Shown: piece by piece, positions 44,872 to 56,631 of the stretch | Numbering within the stretch: position 1 is the stretch's first letter | How the letters are laid out: every line of letters begins with the position of its first letter | Origin: Ascaphus truei | Taxonomy: Eukaryota > Chordata > Amphibia > Anura > Ascaphidae | Direction: 5' to 3' | DNA: 64,000 nt | Assembly (NCBI GenBank): GCA_036426205.1 | Contig: CM071568.1 | Span: 53,741,146 to 53,805,145, forward strand | Notes under the pieces: model-generated | What the model was told of the DNA's origin: nothing | Databases searched by the model: none | The model's input: the letters and a program-made list of their open reading frames with translations, nothing else | Made by a program: the position numbers and the translations under genes

Positions 44872-47800
44872 TTAATGCAGAATTGAGGCGGCATCCACTC
44901 CTGGGATGTCTACCTGGGCCAACCATGGATCCCAGACTTTTAGAAAATTTGTGCCGGTGTCATTAACTAAACTCGTTAATTGTTCCATCCGGCAGACATA
45001 CCAAATTCTATTTTTGTTCTTAGGGATAATTGGTACCTCCTGCTGTTTCCATAATGCTGCGATCTCACACCTCGTGGCTGTGGCAAAATGCGCGATCAAT
45101 TTATGCGACGCATTTGACAGACCCTCGATCCGTCTGCCCAGCAGGAACAGCCACGGGTCGAGGGGATCTCCAAATCGAGAATCAGCTGAATCCAATCTCT
45201 GATTTGTTCCCAAATAGGGGCCACCTTCGTGCAAGACCACAGCATATGTCGGAGATCTGCTGCCTCCCCACACTGTTTAGGGCAGAGAGGAGAGTAGCCC
45301 TTTACAAATTTCGCTAAGCGCGTCGGAGTATAATACCACCTCATTAGGACTTTATATGTGTTCTCCTTTAATGTGGTGCAGATTGAGCTTTTTGCCGCCG
45401 CCTGAATAATTCTGTCCCAGTCATCGTCCTCTAAAGTCTCTCGTAGGTCAAATTCCCACTGTCTCATGTAACTCAGTCTATTGTCATTGGGCGACTTCTG
45501 GCAGATCACTTCCCTGTACATTCTAGACGTGAGTCCCCTCGTGTCCGTATCTCTAGAACACAGCTGCTCAAAATTTGTTCGTGCCGGTCTTATTGGCGTT
45601 TTGTTGTAGAAATCTCTGAGCTGGAGGTACCTAAAAAATTCGCTGTTTGGGATATTCTTAGAGGATTTAATTTGCTCAAATGATTGTATGGTCCTTTTGC
45701 CCTCCAGATCTTTTAGTCGGGAGAATCCCTTCTGAGTCCAGATTAAGAAATTTTTGCTATTCAGGCCCGGAGCGAAATCGGGGTTGCCCAATATTGGCGT
45801 CATTACTGACGCTTTGGTTGTCAGGTTACATTTAAGCTTCGTGGCCTCCCAGACTTTTAACTAATTGACCATGGTCTGTAGCGGGATGTGCATCTTGCGT
45901 ACCCCTTCTCTGGATAGCCAGATTAAATTTGGGATTTCAATTGGTGCACAACATATCTTTTCCAACTCAACCCATCTCCGTAGGCTTGGGTCTGTGTGCC
46001 ATTGGAAAATCTGCCCTAATTGGGCCGCTTTGTAGTAGGCCTGCAAGCAAGGCACCGCTAACCCTCCACGAAGCGTGGGACGTTTTAAAATCCCTTTAGT
46101 AATTCGTGGGTTTTTCCCATTCCAAATAAATTTCATAATTTTTGACTGGAGGGAGAGGATGTCCGCCTGTACCAATGGGATAGGGAGACTCTGGAAGAGA
46201 TATAGCATCTTCGGGAGGAGATTCATTTTCACGCTATGTATCCTCCCAATCCAAGAGATGTTCCCCTTCATCCAGGTTCGGAGATCCTCTCCCAGTGTCT
46301 TTATGATCTTGGGGAAATTTGCTTTATACAAAGTTTTATAATCCCGTGTGAGATACACCCCTAAATATTTGATCGCAGAGGGTTGCCATTTAAACTGAAA
46401 ATTGAGGTCAATCAGTTTTTCGACTTCTTTTGGTAAATTAATATTGAGGGCTTCCGATTTAGACTGATTGATCTTGAATCCCGGGATTTGGTTAAATTTG
46501 CCCAATATGTCGAATATATTTGGGAGAGATGTGAGAGGTTTGGTTATTGTGAGAATGACATCGTCCGCATAAAGCGCGGCTTTGTGCATTTGGTCTCCCA
46601 CTGGGATACCAGAGATATCTGGGTTAAGTCTAATGTGTGCCGCCAGAGGCTCTATACATAAGGCGAACAGTAACGGCGACAGCGGACATCCTTGACGTGT
46701 TCCGCTTTTGATTTCAAACTGTTCTGAGGGGAAGCCTTGATATCTCACTCTTGCTGTTGGATTTTTATACAACGCCAGGATGGCCTGCAGGAGGCGTCCC
46801 TCAAAGCCAAATGCTCTCAATGTTTCCGAAAGGTAGGGCCAGTCTATTCTATCGAAGGCTTTCTCAGCGTCCAGACTTAACACCATGGAATGTATTTTTT
46901 CTTTTTGGGCCAGATCAATCAAATCTATAATTCTCCTGGTGTTATCTGCCGCTTGTCTACCTCCGATAAATCCTACTTGATCCGTGTGTATCAACCCGGG
47001 AAGGACGCTACCCACCCTGTTGGCTATAAGTTTCGAGTATATTTTAAGGTCCGAGTTAATCAGTGAAATGGGCCGGTAGCTCTTGCAGTCTGCCGGGTCC
47101 TTACCGGGTTTATGGATCACCGATATTGAGGCTTGGAGCATTTGTGCTGGGAATGAGGCCCCTGATAAAATTTCATTGAATAGCTTTAACATATGGGGGG
47201 CTAGTTTTTTTAAATATTTCTTGTAGTATAAATTCAAAAAGCCATCTGGCCCTGGGGCTTTAGCCGGTTTTAGTGCTTTAATAACCCCAGAGAGTTCCTC
47301 CATCGTGAAGTCCGACTGGAGTGCCTCCCTTTCACATCTCTTCAAAATGGGTAAATGTGCCTCTTTTAAGAAGGTCCGTAGATCCTCCTTTGTTTTTGGA
47401 TTATGGGGTACCTTATCTCCGTTGTATAATATTTCATAATATTTTTTAAATTCCCCTGCTATGTTCGCTGGGATGGAGGTAAGGTCCCCATTTTGCTTTC
47501 GAATTGCGTGAATGTGATATTTTGGAAGCTTGTTTTTTAGCTTGTTGGCAAGTAGTGTGTCAGGCTTGTTAGCTTTTTCGTAAAATTTCCGTTTAGACCA
47601 GGTCAATTCCTTCTCAGCCTGGGCGGAGAGGAGGAGGTTAAGACTAGTTTTAGTAGCTAGAATTTGGGTCAACGTGTGGGCGTTCTTATTTTTTTTGTGG
47701 AGAGAGGAAAGTTCCGCCAGCTGTTCCTCTAACTTCAAAACTTTCTCCTCCCGTTCTCTTTTTCGTTTTGCGGCCAGATTCATAATGATCCCCCTGAGGG

Positions 47801-48677
47801 TAGCCTTATGGGCCTCCCACAGTGTGGAGTGTGTTGTCACACTCCCCTCATTCTCCTCAAAATATTGTGTGATTTTTTCCCCAATTTCCCTCTGTAGGGC
47901 TGGGATTTTCAGTAGGATTTCGTTTAATTTCCAGTTCGCTCTAGGTCTGTCTAGTGGGATTACTGTGCACCGCAGCTCTATAGATGCATGGTCTGACCAT
48001 GAAATATCATGGATCTCTGTGTGAGAGACCCCAGGGACCATTCTGTTGGATACAAGGAAGTAATCTATCCTGCTGTATGAGTCATGTGGGTGGGAGTAGA
48101 AGGTGTATTCTCTCAATCTCTGATGTTGTTCCCTCCAGATGTCGAGTAGTTGGCAGTCACGTAGTCCTTTTTTAATTGTTAGTATGTCGGGTCTGTGTGT
48201 AATGTTAGTGGATGAGCATCTGTCAAGGTCCTCCCTTAGTGCCCTATTTAGGTCTCCACCAACAATGATGTTACCTCTGGCCACTTTGTTGAGCTTCTCG
48301 AAGAAGGTAGAGAAAAAACCTGGGGCTGTCTCATTAGGGGCATATATTGTTGCTAAAGTAATTGGGAACCCTTGGATTGTACCTCTGACTATGAGAAATC
48401 TACCTTCGTTATCTTTGAAAGTTTTATCGGGTACGAATGAAATTCCTCTGTGGATTAGAATGGCCACCCCTTTTTTTTTTACTCTCGCGGATGACAAAAA
48501 GTATGTCGGGTAGTCCCTATCTAGAAATTTGGGGAAGTTGGCTTGAGAGAAGTGCGTTTCTTGTAGAAACAGAATTTCTGCCCCTTTACGCTTATAATCT
48601 CGGAAGGCTATTCTGCGCTTAGCTGGGCTGTTCAATCCCTTAGTGTTGTGTGATAGTAACCTAAGTTCCTTACTCAT
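44872..48677 (-). CDS. L1-type ORF2 (endonuclease, reverse transcriptase), one stop and one frameshift
   Basis: The main frame runs from 48677 to 45861 (938 residues). The endonuclease shows LSHNTKGLNSPAKRR, LFLQETHF (catalytic E), IVGGDLNRAL, SYSRIDYFLVSNR and ISWSDHASIE (catalytic SDH). RT has AKAPGPDGFLNLYYKK, SYRPISLINSDLKIYSK, VLSLDAEKAFDRIDW, GCPLSPLLFALCIEPLA and YADDVILT. The order and the IYxK/RPISL words place it in the L1/Tx1 clade. An in-frame TAG at 45850-45852 ends this frame. The same frame continues VWEATKLKC, TPILGNPDFAPGL and CPKQCGEAADLRHMLWSC (Cys/His motif) to about 45100. A frameshift then leads to HFATATRCEIAALWKQQ and the real end at 44872. All catalytic residues are kept. 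Confidence 0.9.
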
Positions 48678-50291
48678 TTAGGAATATGAGATGACTTTGC
48701 TGCCGATGTCTGGCTTCGAATGACGCCTCCGGGCCAGCATCTCGACCTCCTCTTTTCCTCGAACTACAATACCTCACTTCACCATCTGTAGGAATACACA
48801 AGGGGGGGCGCACAAGAGGGGACACCTGGGGGGACACAACAAACACTAAACAAGACAGATAACAGAAGAATTCTCGTCGTGTCGGCGACGTCGCCTCCTC
48901 GACGAGATCACTGCCTGTGGAAAACTGGACTCCTCTCCGACCGTCCGGAGGAGACGTGGGATGAAGATCACCCATCCCTCTCGACCAGGCCCACAGGACT
49001 TCACCAGGGCTCAGGAGATCTACCTCCCTCAAACCTGGTGCGAGGCCCATGCGAAGACTTGGAGCAGGACTCTCACACCCTCTCCTGCCTCGCTCTTCCT
49101 GAACTTGAATTAATAAACCTAACGACTAATATGCAAAACCTGAGTCTGTCCCGGCTTTTTTTCCTCTTTGTAGAGTATCAATACGCCCTTGTGTCCCCTT
49201 GCTCCTTACCGCCCTTCTCCTTTTCCGCTCAGTCTGTCATCTGTAACCTACTAACCCGTTTCTTCCTCTTTTACCCATTAACCTACCATTTCCTACTTCA
49301 CATCCTCCTTCCCTCTACTTCCAGTCACCACTCCCACTATCTAGTTTACACCATTCTAAGGCTTTCTGGTTCTCTCCCTTCTCCTGCTTTATTCTTCTTT
49401 CATTCTAGCTCTCTATTTGCTCTCTTCCTTATTCTCTCCTCTATCCCTTCCCTTCTACTTGCTGTCTCCCCTTCACTTTTTAGATTCCTGTCTACATCCT
49501 TACTCTACCTTATAAATTTGTCTCCTTCTATATCTCCACTTCTACCTGTTCCCTCTCAACTACTTGCTTTTTATCCTTTTTTCCTACCTCTCTTGCTAAC
49601 ACTGCCTTTCCCCTGACTCTTTTAGTGCTTCTGCCGTGCCTTCGCTAAGCTGCATTTCCCCCCGTATCCTTTCTGTGCCTTTTAAAGTTCCGGATTCAAA
49701 AAACCCGCGTCTGGCTGTTTGGGTGGCTATTTTGCGCCTGCGCCTGTCGACCGGCGCCCTCTGGAAGCCTTGATGGGGCTACCGCTGCCTTTAATTGTTC
49801 CGGCGACGTCATCCGGCCGCGCCGGTGGGATTTAGCCTCCTGCCACCTCCAAGATGGCGTCGCTCCTTCCGGGGCGCAGCTGTGACGCGTATCCGGGGGC
49901 GGCCATTTTGGAAGACGTCTCTCACCAGGTCGGAGGTGCGTGCGCTTGGTCCGGCTTCCCGCTCACCGCTCCCTTCCTGCTCCTGCGGCTCACCGTGGAT
50001 TCCCGCCTTCTACTGCTGCCTCGCCATCTTGTTTCAGGGGACGCCATCAACTGGAAGGTAGGCCTCAGATTTTCTCCACAGGGACTCCGTTTTATTACAG
50101 GTTGTTTAATCCCCGGATCCTTGAAGCGGGGATGACGGGGTTCTTCCCTCTTTCATTCATTCGGGGGCGAGTCTCTTTATTTGGTGACTGCTTCCCCGCG
50201 GCCGGGGACCAGACCTCAGGTAACTTTAGGAACGGAACTTTTTAACCCTAGAACATTGAACTCTTTTATTTTTAGTGTTCGACTGAGCTCT
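48678..50291 (-). other. Long inter-ORF spacer of the L1-type element
   Basis: No minus-strand frame of note. 49080-49620 is an almost pure pyrimidine stretch on the plus strand (purine on the element's coding strand). The plus-strand ORFs there (such as 48879-49616, Ser/Leu/Pro-rich) are composition artefacts. 49680-50000 is GC-rich. The 1.6-kb length is well beyond the short ORF1-ORF2 gap of mammalian L1. Confidence 0.6.
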
Positions 50292-51257
50292 TTAGGTTGG
50301 TGTTGCGCCCCTTTGCTCCCTGGGGGATCTCGCCCGCTGTTCCCAGATAGGTTCTGGTAGGGCGATATTTGGGTTTTCCGCTGCCGGGGCTTCACCTAGG
50401 CCCAGCTTATGGAGGAACTCCGGCCCTTCTTCCAGTCCCCGAATGGTGGTAGTTTTGCCGCCTCGTGTTACCTGCAGGCCAAAGGGGAAGGTCCAACGGT
50501 ACCTTACCCCTTTATCTCTCAGGGTCTTGGTGATGGGTAGCAGGGCCCTTCGGCGAGCTAGAGTCTCTGGGGATAAATCCTGATAAATGGACATACGTAC
50601 ACCCTCATACTCCACTATTGGCAGGGGTCTTGTTTTGTGGAGTACCGCTTCTTTTGAGCGGTAGTAGTGCATTCTGAGCACAATGTCCCGTGGTTGCTCA
50701 TGCATTAGAGGCTTGGATCGCAGGGCTCTATGGCACCTGTCCAGGATTAAGAATTCTTTTGGGGTGTCAGGGAGCAGAGATTCCAACCATTTCAGGGCAA
50801 AATCTTCACTGTCTAGGACTGTTTCGGGGACCCCCCTGATTCGGAGGTTATTCCGCCTGTCCCTATTTTCTGCGTCCTCTTGGCGGTCCCTCAGCTCATT
50901 TAATTGTTCTTGAAGGCTGTTATATTTGCGATCCTGCCTTTTTATGGCTTTAATTGATTGATCCACTTTATTTTCGAGGACACTTGTCCTTTCCCCCAGC
51001 CCAGTAACCTCTTTCTTTATGTCCTTCAGTTCTGCTTGCAGCAACGTTTTTAGGTTATCATAGAGTTTATCCAGGTCACTCTGTCTTAACGGGCGCAATA
51101 CCGGGTTGTCTCTCTCCTCACCCTCCCCGTCCGGCTCCGTCTCTGAGCCAGCGTTCGAATGTGGCGCCATTTCTCCTCCTGCAGCGCGCGATCCGGCTCG
51201 GTCGAAATATTCCGGTAGCCCCTTTTTCTTGGGTATTTTAGGTGTTTTCCTTGACAT
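50292..51257 (-). CDS. L1-type ORF1 protein
   Basis: An intact 321-residue frame. The N-terminus is basic (MSRKTPKIPKKKGLPEYF), followed by an acidic linker. A coiled coil spans ~58-130 (YDNLKTLLQAELKDIKKEVT onward through heptads to LRDRQEDAENRD). An RRM-like domain starts at NNLRIRGVPETVLDSEDF (~135). The C-terminal domain has LDRCHRALRSKP, DIVLRMHYYRSKEAVL and IYQDLSPETLARRRALLP. This is the Transposase_22 architecture, a trimeric nucleic-acid chaperone that packages LINE RNA. The start is the first Met after the 5' UTR; no break seen. Confidence 0.9.
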   Translation of the reverse strand: MSRKTPKIPKKKGLPEYFDRAGSRAAGGEMAPHSNAGSETEPDGEGEERDNPVLRPLRQSDLDKLYDNLKTLLQAELKDIKKEVTGLGERTSVLENKVDQSIKAIKRQDRKYNSLQEQLNELRDRQEDAENRDRRNNLRIRGVPETVLDSEDFALKWLESLLPDTPKEFLILDRCHRALRSKPLMHEQPRDIVLRMHYYRSKEAVLHKTRPLPIVEYEGVRMSIYQDLSPETLARRRALLPITKTLRDKGVRYRWTFPFGLQVTRGGKTTTIRGLEEGPEFLHKLGLGEAPAAENPNIALPEPIWEQRARSPREQRGATPT

Positions 51258-51409
51258 TGCGGGATAGTGCGGGGCTTTATTAGTAAAATGCTCCGTTGAA
51301 GGAATGGTTTTGTCAGGTTTTTGCAGTCAATGTATTTTAGCGAGGCACGGAGCACTTATCTCACGCAGCCATGCTCCTTGCCGTCGCGCATGCGCCTTGG
51401 CCACAGCTG

Positions 51410-52818
51410 TTTTTAACAAAAATAAAGCCAAAATGGAGAATCTATGTGTGAAAAACTAAGTACACCCTTACTGCTTCCATAGGAATTAAGATGCTAAGTA
51501 GCAGACAGGTGCTGCTAATCAAATGCCCTTGATTAATTGATCATCAGCAGGTGTGACTACGTCTATAAAAGCCAAAGTTTTAGCAGTTTGCTGGTCTGGA
51601 GCATTCAGGTGTGTGTTAACACAATGCCAAGGAGGAAAGACATCAGCAATGATCTTAGAGAAGCAATTGTTTCTGCTCATCAATCTGGGAAGAGTTATAA
51701 GGCCATTTCCAAACAATTTAAAGTCCATCATTCTACAGTGAGAAAGATTATTCAAAAGTAGAAAACATTCAAGACAGTTGCCAATCTTCCCAGGAGTGGA
51801 CGTCCCAGAAAATTCACCCCAAGGTCAGACCGTGCAATGCTCAGAGAAATTGCAAAAAAAAAACAAGAGTTACATCTCAGACTCTACAGGCCTCAGTTAG
51901 CATGTTAAATGTTAAAGTTCATGACAGTACAATTAGAAAAAGACTGAACAAGTATGGTTTGTTTGGAAGGGTTGCCAGGAGAAAGCCTCTTCTCTCTAAA
52001 AAGAACATGGCAGCATGGCTTAGGTTTGCAAAGTTGCATCTGAACAAACCACAAGACTTCTGGAACAATGTCCTTTGGACAGACGAGACCAAAGTGGAGA
52101 TGTTTGGTCATAATGCACATTGCCACGTTTGGTGAAAACCAAACACAGCATATCAGTACAAACACCTCATACCAACTGTCAAGCACGGTGGTGGAGGGGT
52201 CATTATTTGGGCTTGTTTTGCAGAAACAGAACCTGGGAACCTTGCAGTCATTGAGTCGCATGAACTCCTCTGTATACCAAAGTATTCTAGAGTCAAATGT
52301 GAGGCCATCTGTCTGACAGTTAAAGCTTGGCCGAAATTGGGTCATGCAACAGGACCAGGACCAGGACCAGCAAATCTAAAGAGAATGGCTGAAAAAGAAA
52401 AGAATAAAGGTGTTGCAATGGCCCAGTCAAAGTCCAGACCTCAACCCAATTGAAATGCTGTGGCTGGAACTTAAGAGAGCTGTGCATAAACAAATGCCTA
52501 CGAACCTCAATGAACTGAAGCAACGTTTTAAAGAAGAATGGGCCAAAATTCCTCCACAACTATGTGAGAGACTGATAAAGTCATACAGAAAACGATAAGG
52601 TATACTTAGTTTTTCACACATGGCTTCTCCATTTTGGCTTTATTTCTGTTAAATAAATCATGACACTGTGTAATATGTCATGTGTTGTTGTTCATCTGAG
52701 GTTGTATTTACCTAATTTTAAGACCTGCTAAGGAACAGATGATTGTTATTATGTCCTGATATACACAGAATAGTACACCATAGACTTCAGAGGGTGTACT
52801 TTCTTTTTCACAACTGTA
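51410..52818 (+). mobile_element. Tc1-like element, body and right terminal repeat (split copy)
   Basis: Continues the left end at 33809-33964. The subterminal word AATAAAGCCAAAATGGAGAA occurs at 51420 and, as complement, at 52619-52640. The right end is ...TTTTCACAACTG followed by TA. The two Tc1 parts total about 1.56 kb, normal for Tc1-like elements, with inverted repeats of about 225 bp. Confidence 0.9.
51624..52598 (+). pseudogene. Tc1-like transposase, degraded
   Basis: Starts MPRRKDISNDLREAIVSAHQ (HTH 1), then KQFKVHHSTVRKIIQ and RSGRPRKFT (GRPR hinge). HTH 2 contains VHDSTIRKRLNKYGLFGRVA. The core keeps NVLWTDETKVEMF (first D) and [15 protein letters not shown] (E). The second-D region is replaced by a short CAGGAC repeat (52347-52367) giving QDQDQDQ instead of QDNDPKH. 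Stops at 51759 and 52134 and frame changes make it inactive. Full-length equivalents are about 340 residues. Confidence 0.85.
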
Positions 52819-52959
52819 TATTATTTGAGATATGATGGGGCTACAGATGTTAAACGTTCTTATTGTCCTCAATGTTTCAGATGAAGAAGCAAATGTCTGC
52901 AGCACCCAAGACAGCAATAGAGCTGCATAGGTCAATGCTTCTGAATGGGACCCCATTCA

Positions 52960-54130
52960 ATGTTAATCCTTCTGCGCCATGGCCCCTCCCTGTTTCCCCC
53001 ATCTCCCCTTTGCCCCCCCATACCCCTCTCACTCACTCTGTCCTCATCACACCTCTTCCTATCTCACTGTGTCCCCAGCTCACTCTGTCCCATCTCACTC
53101 TGTCCCCATCTCACTCTTTCCGCATCTCACATCTCACTTCCACACTCCATCCCTTCCTTGGCCCCCTCACTCACTCTGCTCCATTGTATTTCTCCCCCAC
53201 CCCCCACTTACTCTCCCCCCCATGTATTTCTCCACATTTCTCTCTCCCACCTCTCTAAAAATGTTACCTTAGGGAACGGCCTCCATGTCCAGCAGAGGAG
53301 AGATGGGGCCCAGTGGCATACTGAGGTCCAGCAGCCATACAGTATATGAAAGTTGGACCCAACTATTGGGTGGGCCAAGCAAAAGCCACCAGGCCCCCGA
53401 AGTCACCAGGCCCCCTCTCTCTCGTTTCCCCATCCCTCCCTCTCCCTCTCCATCTCTCTCAGCTTTCCCCTTTCACTCTGTCTCCCTCCTCATCTCACTA
53501 TCCCCACCTCACTCTCTCTACTTCCCCATCTCTCTGTCTCCCCCTCCCCATCTCACTCTCTCTCCCCATCTCACCCTCTCTCTCCCCATCTTACTCTCCT
53601 CCATTTTATGCTCTCTCTATCCTTCCACCACCTCTCCCTCTGCATTTCACTCTCTATCTCCCTCCCCATTTGATTTAATCACCCATCCCATCTAACTCCC
53701 ACTCTCTCCCTCCTCCATCTCACTCTCTCCCCCTCCCTCCTCCATCTCAAACTCTCCTCCTCACTCCTTCCTCTATCCCCATCTCACTCTCCCCATGTCG
53801 CTCTTTCCCATCTCACTCTCTCCCCATTTCACTCTCTCCCCTTCTCACCTCTCACTTCCACATTCCATCCCTCCATTTCCCCCCCCCCCCCACTCTGTCT
53901 TCACCCATGTATTTCTCCCCCCACTCATGTATTTCTCCACCTTTCTCTCTCCCACCTCTCTAAAAATGTTACTGTAGGGGGACGGCCTCCATGTCCAGCA
54001 GAGGAGAGCTGGGGCCCAGGGACATACTGAGGACCAGCAGCCATATGTGAAAGTTGGACCCAACTTTTGGGTGGGCCAAGCAAAAGCCACCAGGCCCCTG
54101 GAGTCACCAGGCTCAGCCCTCCTCTCCCTA
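52960..54130. repeat. Pyrimidine-rich arrays in a ~706-bp duplicated unit
   Basis: Two arrays of CTCACTCTGTCCCCAT-like repeats (52975-53255, 53400-53960) each run into the same ~150-bp unique segment: CGGCCTCCATGTCCAGCAGA occurs at 53277 and 53983, both followed by GGACCCAACT..GGTGGGCCAAGCAAAAGCC. This makes two units with offset about 706 bp. All ORFs here are low-complexity. Confidence 0.85.
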
Positions 54131-55204
54131 TCAAAGGCCTTGTCTTTAACTATGGATTCTCAGTCAAATGCATTGCTGTTTGCCTTTAAAGGAGGTTATA
54201 AAGGGATTGCAAACTGAAAGATATGCTGAGACACCAGTTTAAAGGGGATAAGGAGCAGCACAGAAAAATATGCAGAATAGTTTTGCAACCCAATAATATC
54301 ATTCTATATCTAGAGATGAAAAAGGAAACATATCACACCAGATTGATCAACTTAACGAGTTCAATTGGTTTCAGTGGGAAACATTTTTATTGCTAAACTT
54401 AGTGCAGTTTTTTTGCCCCAGTTTTGCAACTTGGAGACTTGGTAATTGACCCCCAATTTATCTTTTATCCTAGATCTATATTCTGATATGCTGTGTGCAA
54501 CTATAGTAGAAATGCAATAAAGAAGAAATACCAAATGATGTGGAAAAGAATAATTCATGAGTTAGTTCTAGTGAGGATTTTGTAAAACTACTTTTAATCA
54601 TCAAAGAGATTCACTTCCTCTGAGGCATCATTACCAATGCTCTTATAGTTATTGTGCCATATGCAAGCGGTTAAAAAAAAAACAGGTACAGGACTTCAAG
54701 TAATTTGAATCTGTGGTATTCTATATTATCTAGGGCTAGAAATTTGAAAACTTCTCTCTCTCTCTGTCTGTCTATGGCTTTCAAGTTTGCACATCTTTAT
54801 TTGGGACTACTAATCATGTCATAGCAGGCTCACCTACTAATTGCTTTTTGATAACAAGATTTATGACAGTGGTCAAATTCTCCTTTAATTTCCTTAGATT
54901 ATTATGTATTATACCGTTTTGTTGTTAATATTAGACCCCAAAATATTCACAGTGTTTTCCATATATTCATGAAGTGGAATTGCTTCAATGTGCAATTTGA
55001 CATACTTGTATTCAAGATAGATGCAACCTCATTAACAAAATAACTAGATTGTACAGTATTATTTGTGAGTTGCATAACAAAGCATACAAATTTATCATTT
55101 TAAAAGGCAGTTTTTTTAAAGCATTGCTAGGTTACAGTACTCAAAATTTCCGTACACTAAAATATTTGCATTTTCTTAGTCTGATTTTTATCTACTGTAT
55201 GTAT
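54131..55204. other. Unassigned AT-rich stretch
   Basis: No supported feature. Confidence 0.5.
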
Positions 55205-55290
55205 ACATATTGGACATACTTGAAAATGAGAGGTAACTCTCAATGTATTACTTCCTGGTAAAATATTTTATAAATAAATAAATAAAATAA
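55205..55290 (+). mobile_element. LINE 3' end, short
   Basis: GGACATACTTGAAAATGAGA through TATTACTTCCTGGTAAAATA to (TAAA)n is nearly identical to 15510-15596, the 3' end of an L2/CR1-type LINE. Confidence 0.8.
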
Positions 55291-56631
55291 ATATTCATAA
55301 AGAGAGTGAAACCCCTCTCAAACTCAATATTCTCAATTACAAAAGGTAATAAACTGGAAAAAAATAAGATACAGTAATAAAACTGGCTATTCATGTTATT
55401 CACTGTATATTATTTAGTGATAATTCATTTTATGACTCTTGATTATTAGGCTGGTAGGTCATAATTAAAAGCTGTATCAACCATGAAAAGACAAGACTGA
55501 TTTCCAGGCATGTATTGGCATCTTAAACTTTTGATACTATAAGAATACATATATAAATTGTGTGTTCTTTACCAGTGATTGTAGTAATTATGGGAACTGA
55601 TGATACTATTGCACAAATTGTTTAAATTATATTAATATTTTATTTTATAGACAAACACAATTACCTGCCAAACAATTGTAATCATCCCCAGCTATAATTC
55701 TTGTTCCCCCCAAAAGTGAAAAGAACAAGGTACTACAATGTTAAGCAGATATTTTAGTTGCCATTCATTGGCAAAGGATTTATGTAGGCCCAATTTGAGG
55801 ACTACTAATTAGTGTAAGGGATTAACACCCTTAATGGGTTAAACTGCTGGGATCACTCTTGTATTGCCACTCCCTTGCATGACTTGTGATCAGTGATGTC
55901 CCCATAGGGTGATAGAAGGGTATATATAACTCCACCAAATGTTCTAGAAACAGGTTCCTCAGGGTTCTGGAAGAGGTCCCCACTGTGAGTCCTATAAATA
56001 TGTTTGTGTATAGATATGTATTTTAAAAGGGGCCTGTCCCTATTTATTGTTTTCAGTTAAGGAACGTACCATAAATAGTTAGTACTATACTGTAGTATTG
56101 GCCCAAGATTGTTCTAATGAGGGTAAAGGAGTGAGCACGTGCTTAGTAAGATTTCTCAGAGGAGTACAGTAGCTCCAGTGCATAGTCGCAAGGGCCCTAC
56201 CAGAAGGTAATTAGTTAACTCCTGATCCAATATGCATGGACGAAGTAAACATTATGCAGAAGGGGTACTGATCCCAGAAAGCAGAATATATTGTCAACAG
56301 AGGCTCAATTGAAATGAGGCACTATTGACGCTATGCAGGAGATTGCCAATCTAACCAATACTAAGGGAAACAAGCATAATAACTTCCCCAGCGTCTGATT
56401 CTAAGCTACCAGGGGAAGAAGAACAGAGTAACTTTATGATTGGCCACCAGTTAATATGTCTAACGTGAAGTATGTCCTTGCATAGCCAGCCTTATCATTG
56501 GATCTGAATAAAGCTCTTTTTGTACTATAAAAGATCATGGCCCCCATCTTTATTCTATCTGCATATTCACACCCAGCCTTCACCGACTCAGCACCCTGAA
56601 CAGTATGAGAGACTGACCTTTGTCATATATA
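55291..56631. other. Unassigned stretch, possible LTR remnant
   Basis: 55900-56610 contains a TATATATAACTCC box (55921) and TGAATAAAGCTCTTTTTGTA (56505-56524), a polyadenylation region like that of retroviral R segments. No ends, partner or coding sequence found. Confidence 0.3.

Larger units (their letters stand above)
44450..51398 (-). mobile_element. Tx1/L1-type LINE, near-intact, 16-bp target duplication
   Basis: The target GGCCACAGCTGTTTTT occurs at 44434-44449 and 51399-51414. On the minus strand the order is 5' UTR (51398-51258), ORF1 (51257-50292), a 1.6-kb inter-ORF spacer, ORF2 (48677-44872), 3' UTR and poly(A) (as poly(T) at 44443-44456). ORF1 is intact and ORF2 has only one stop and one frameshift, so insertion is recent. 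It lies 5 bp inside the right end of the giant transposon. Confidence 0.95.
33965..51409. mobile_element. Giant Tc1/mariner-type transposon (about 10.5 kb plus a nested LINE)
   Basis: The inserted block begins CAGCCGCGGACCCTTTTATT and ends with the complement of CAGCTGTGGCCCCCTTTATC, an imperfect ~22-bp inverted repeat. The left flank ends ...GATTTA. The right flank is TTTTTAACA, where the uninterrupted Tc1 end reads GATTTATTTAACA at 52655-52667 (complement), so a TA target with one A-to-T change explains both junctions. Inside, from the left: forkhead-like exon, Penelope copy, LTR-like piece, BEN-like gene (minus), five-exon DDE transposase (plus), subterminal repeats, nested L1. Removing the L1 and its duplicated target leaves about 10.48 kb. 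Which of the left-hand contents belong to the transposon and which are later insertions is only partly resolved; the Penelope and LTR pieces look secondary. Confidence 0.75.

Noticed and set aside
48879..49616. 245-codon plus-strand ORF
   Set aside because: Low-complexity Ser/Leu/Phe protein read from the polypyrimidine spacer of the L1-type element, antisense to it.
52863..53695. Several Ser/Pro/His-rich ORFs of 97-136 codons
   Set aside because: Overlapping frames in CT-rich tandem arrays.
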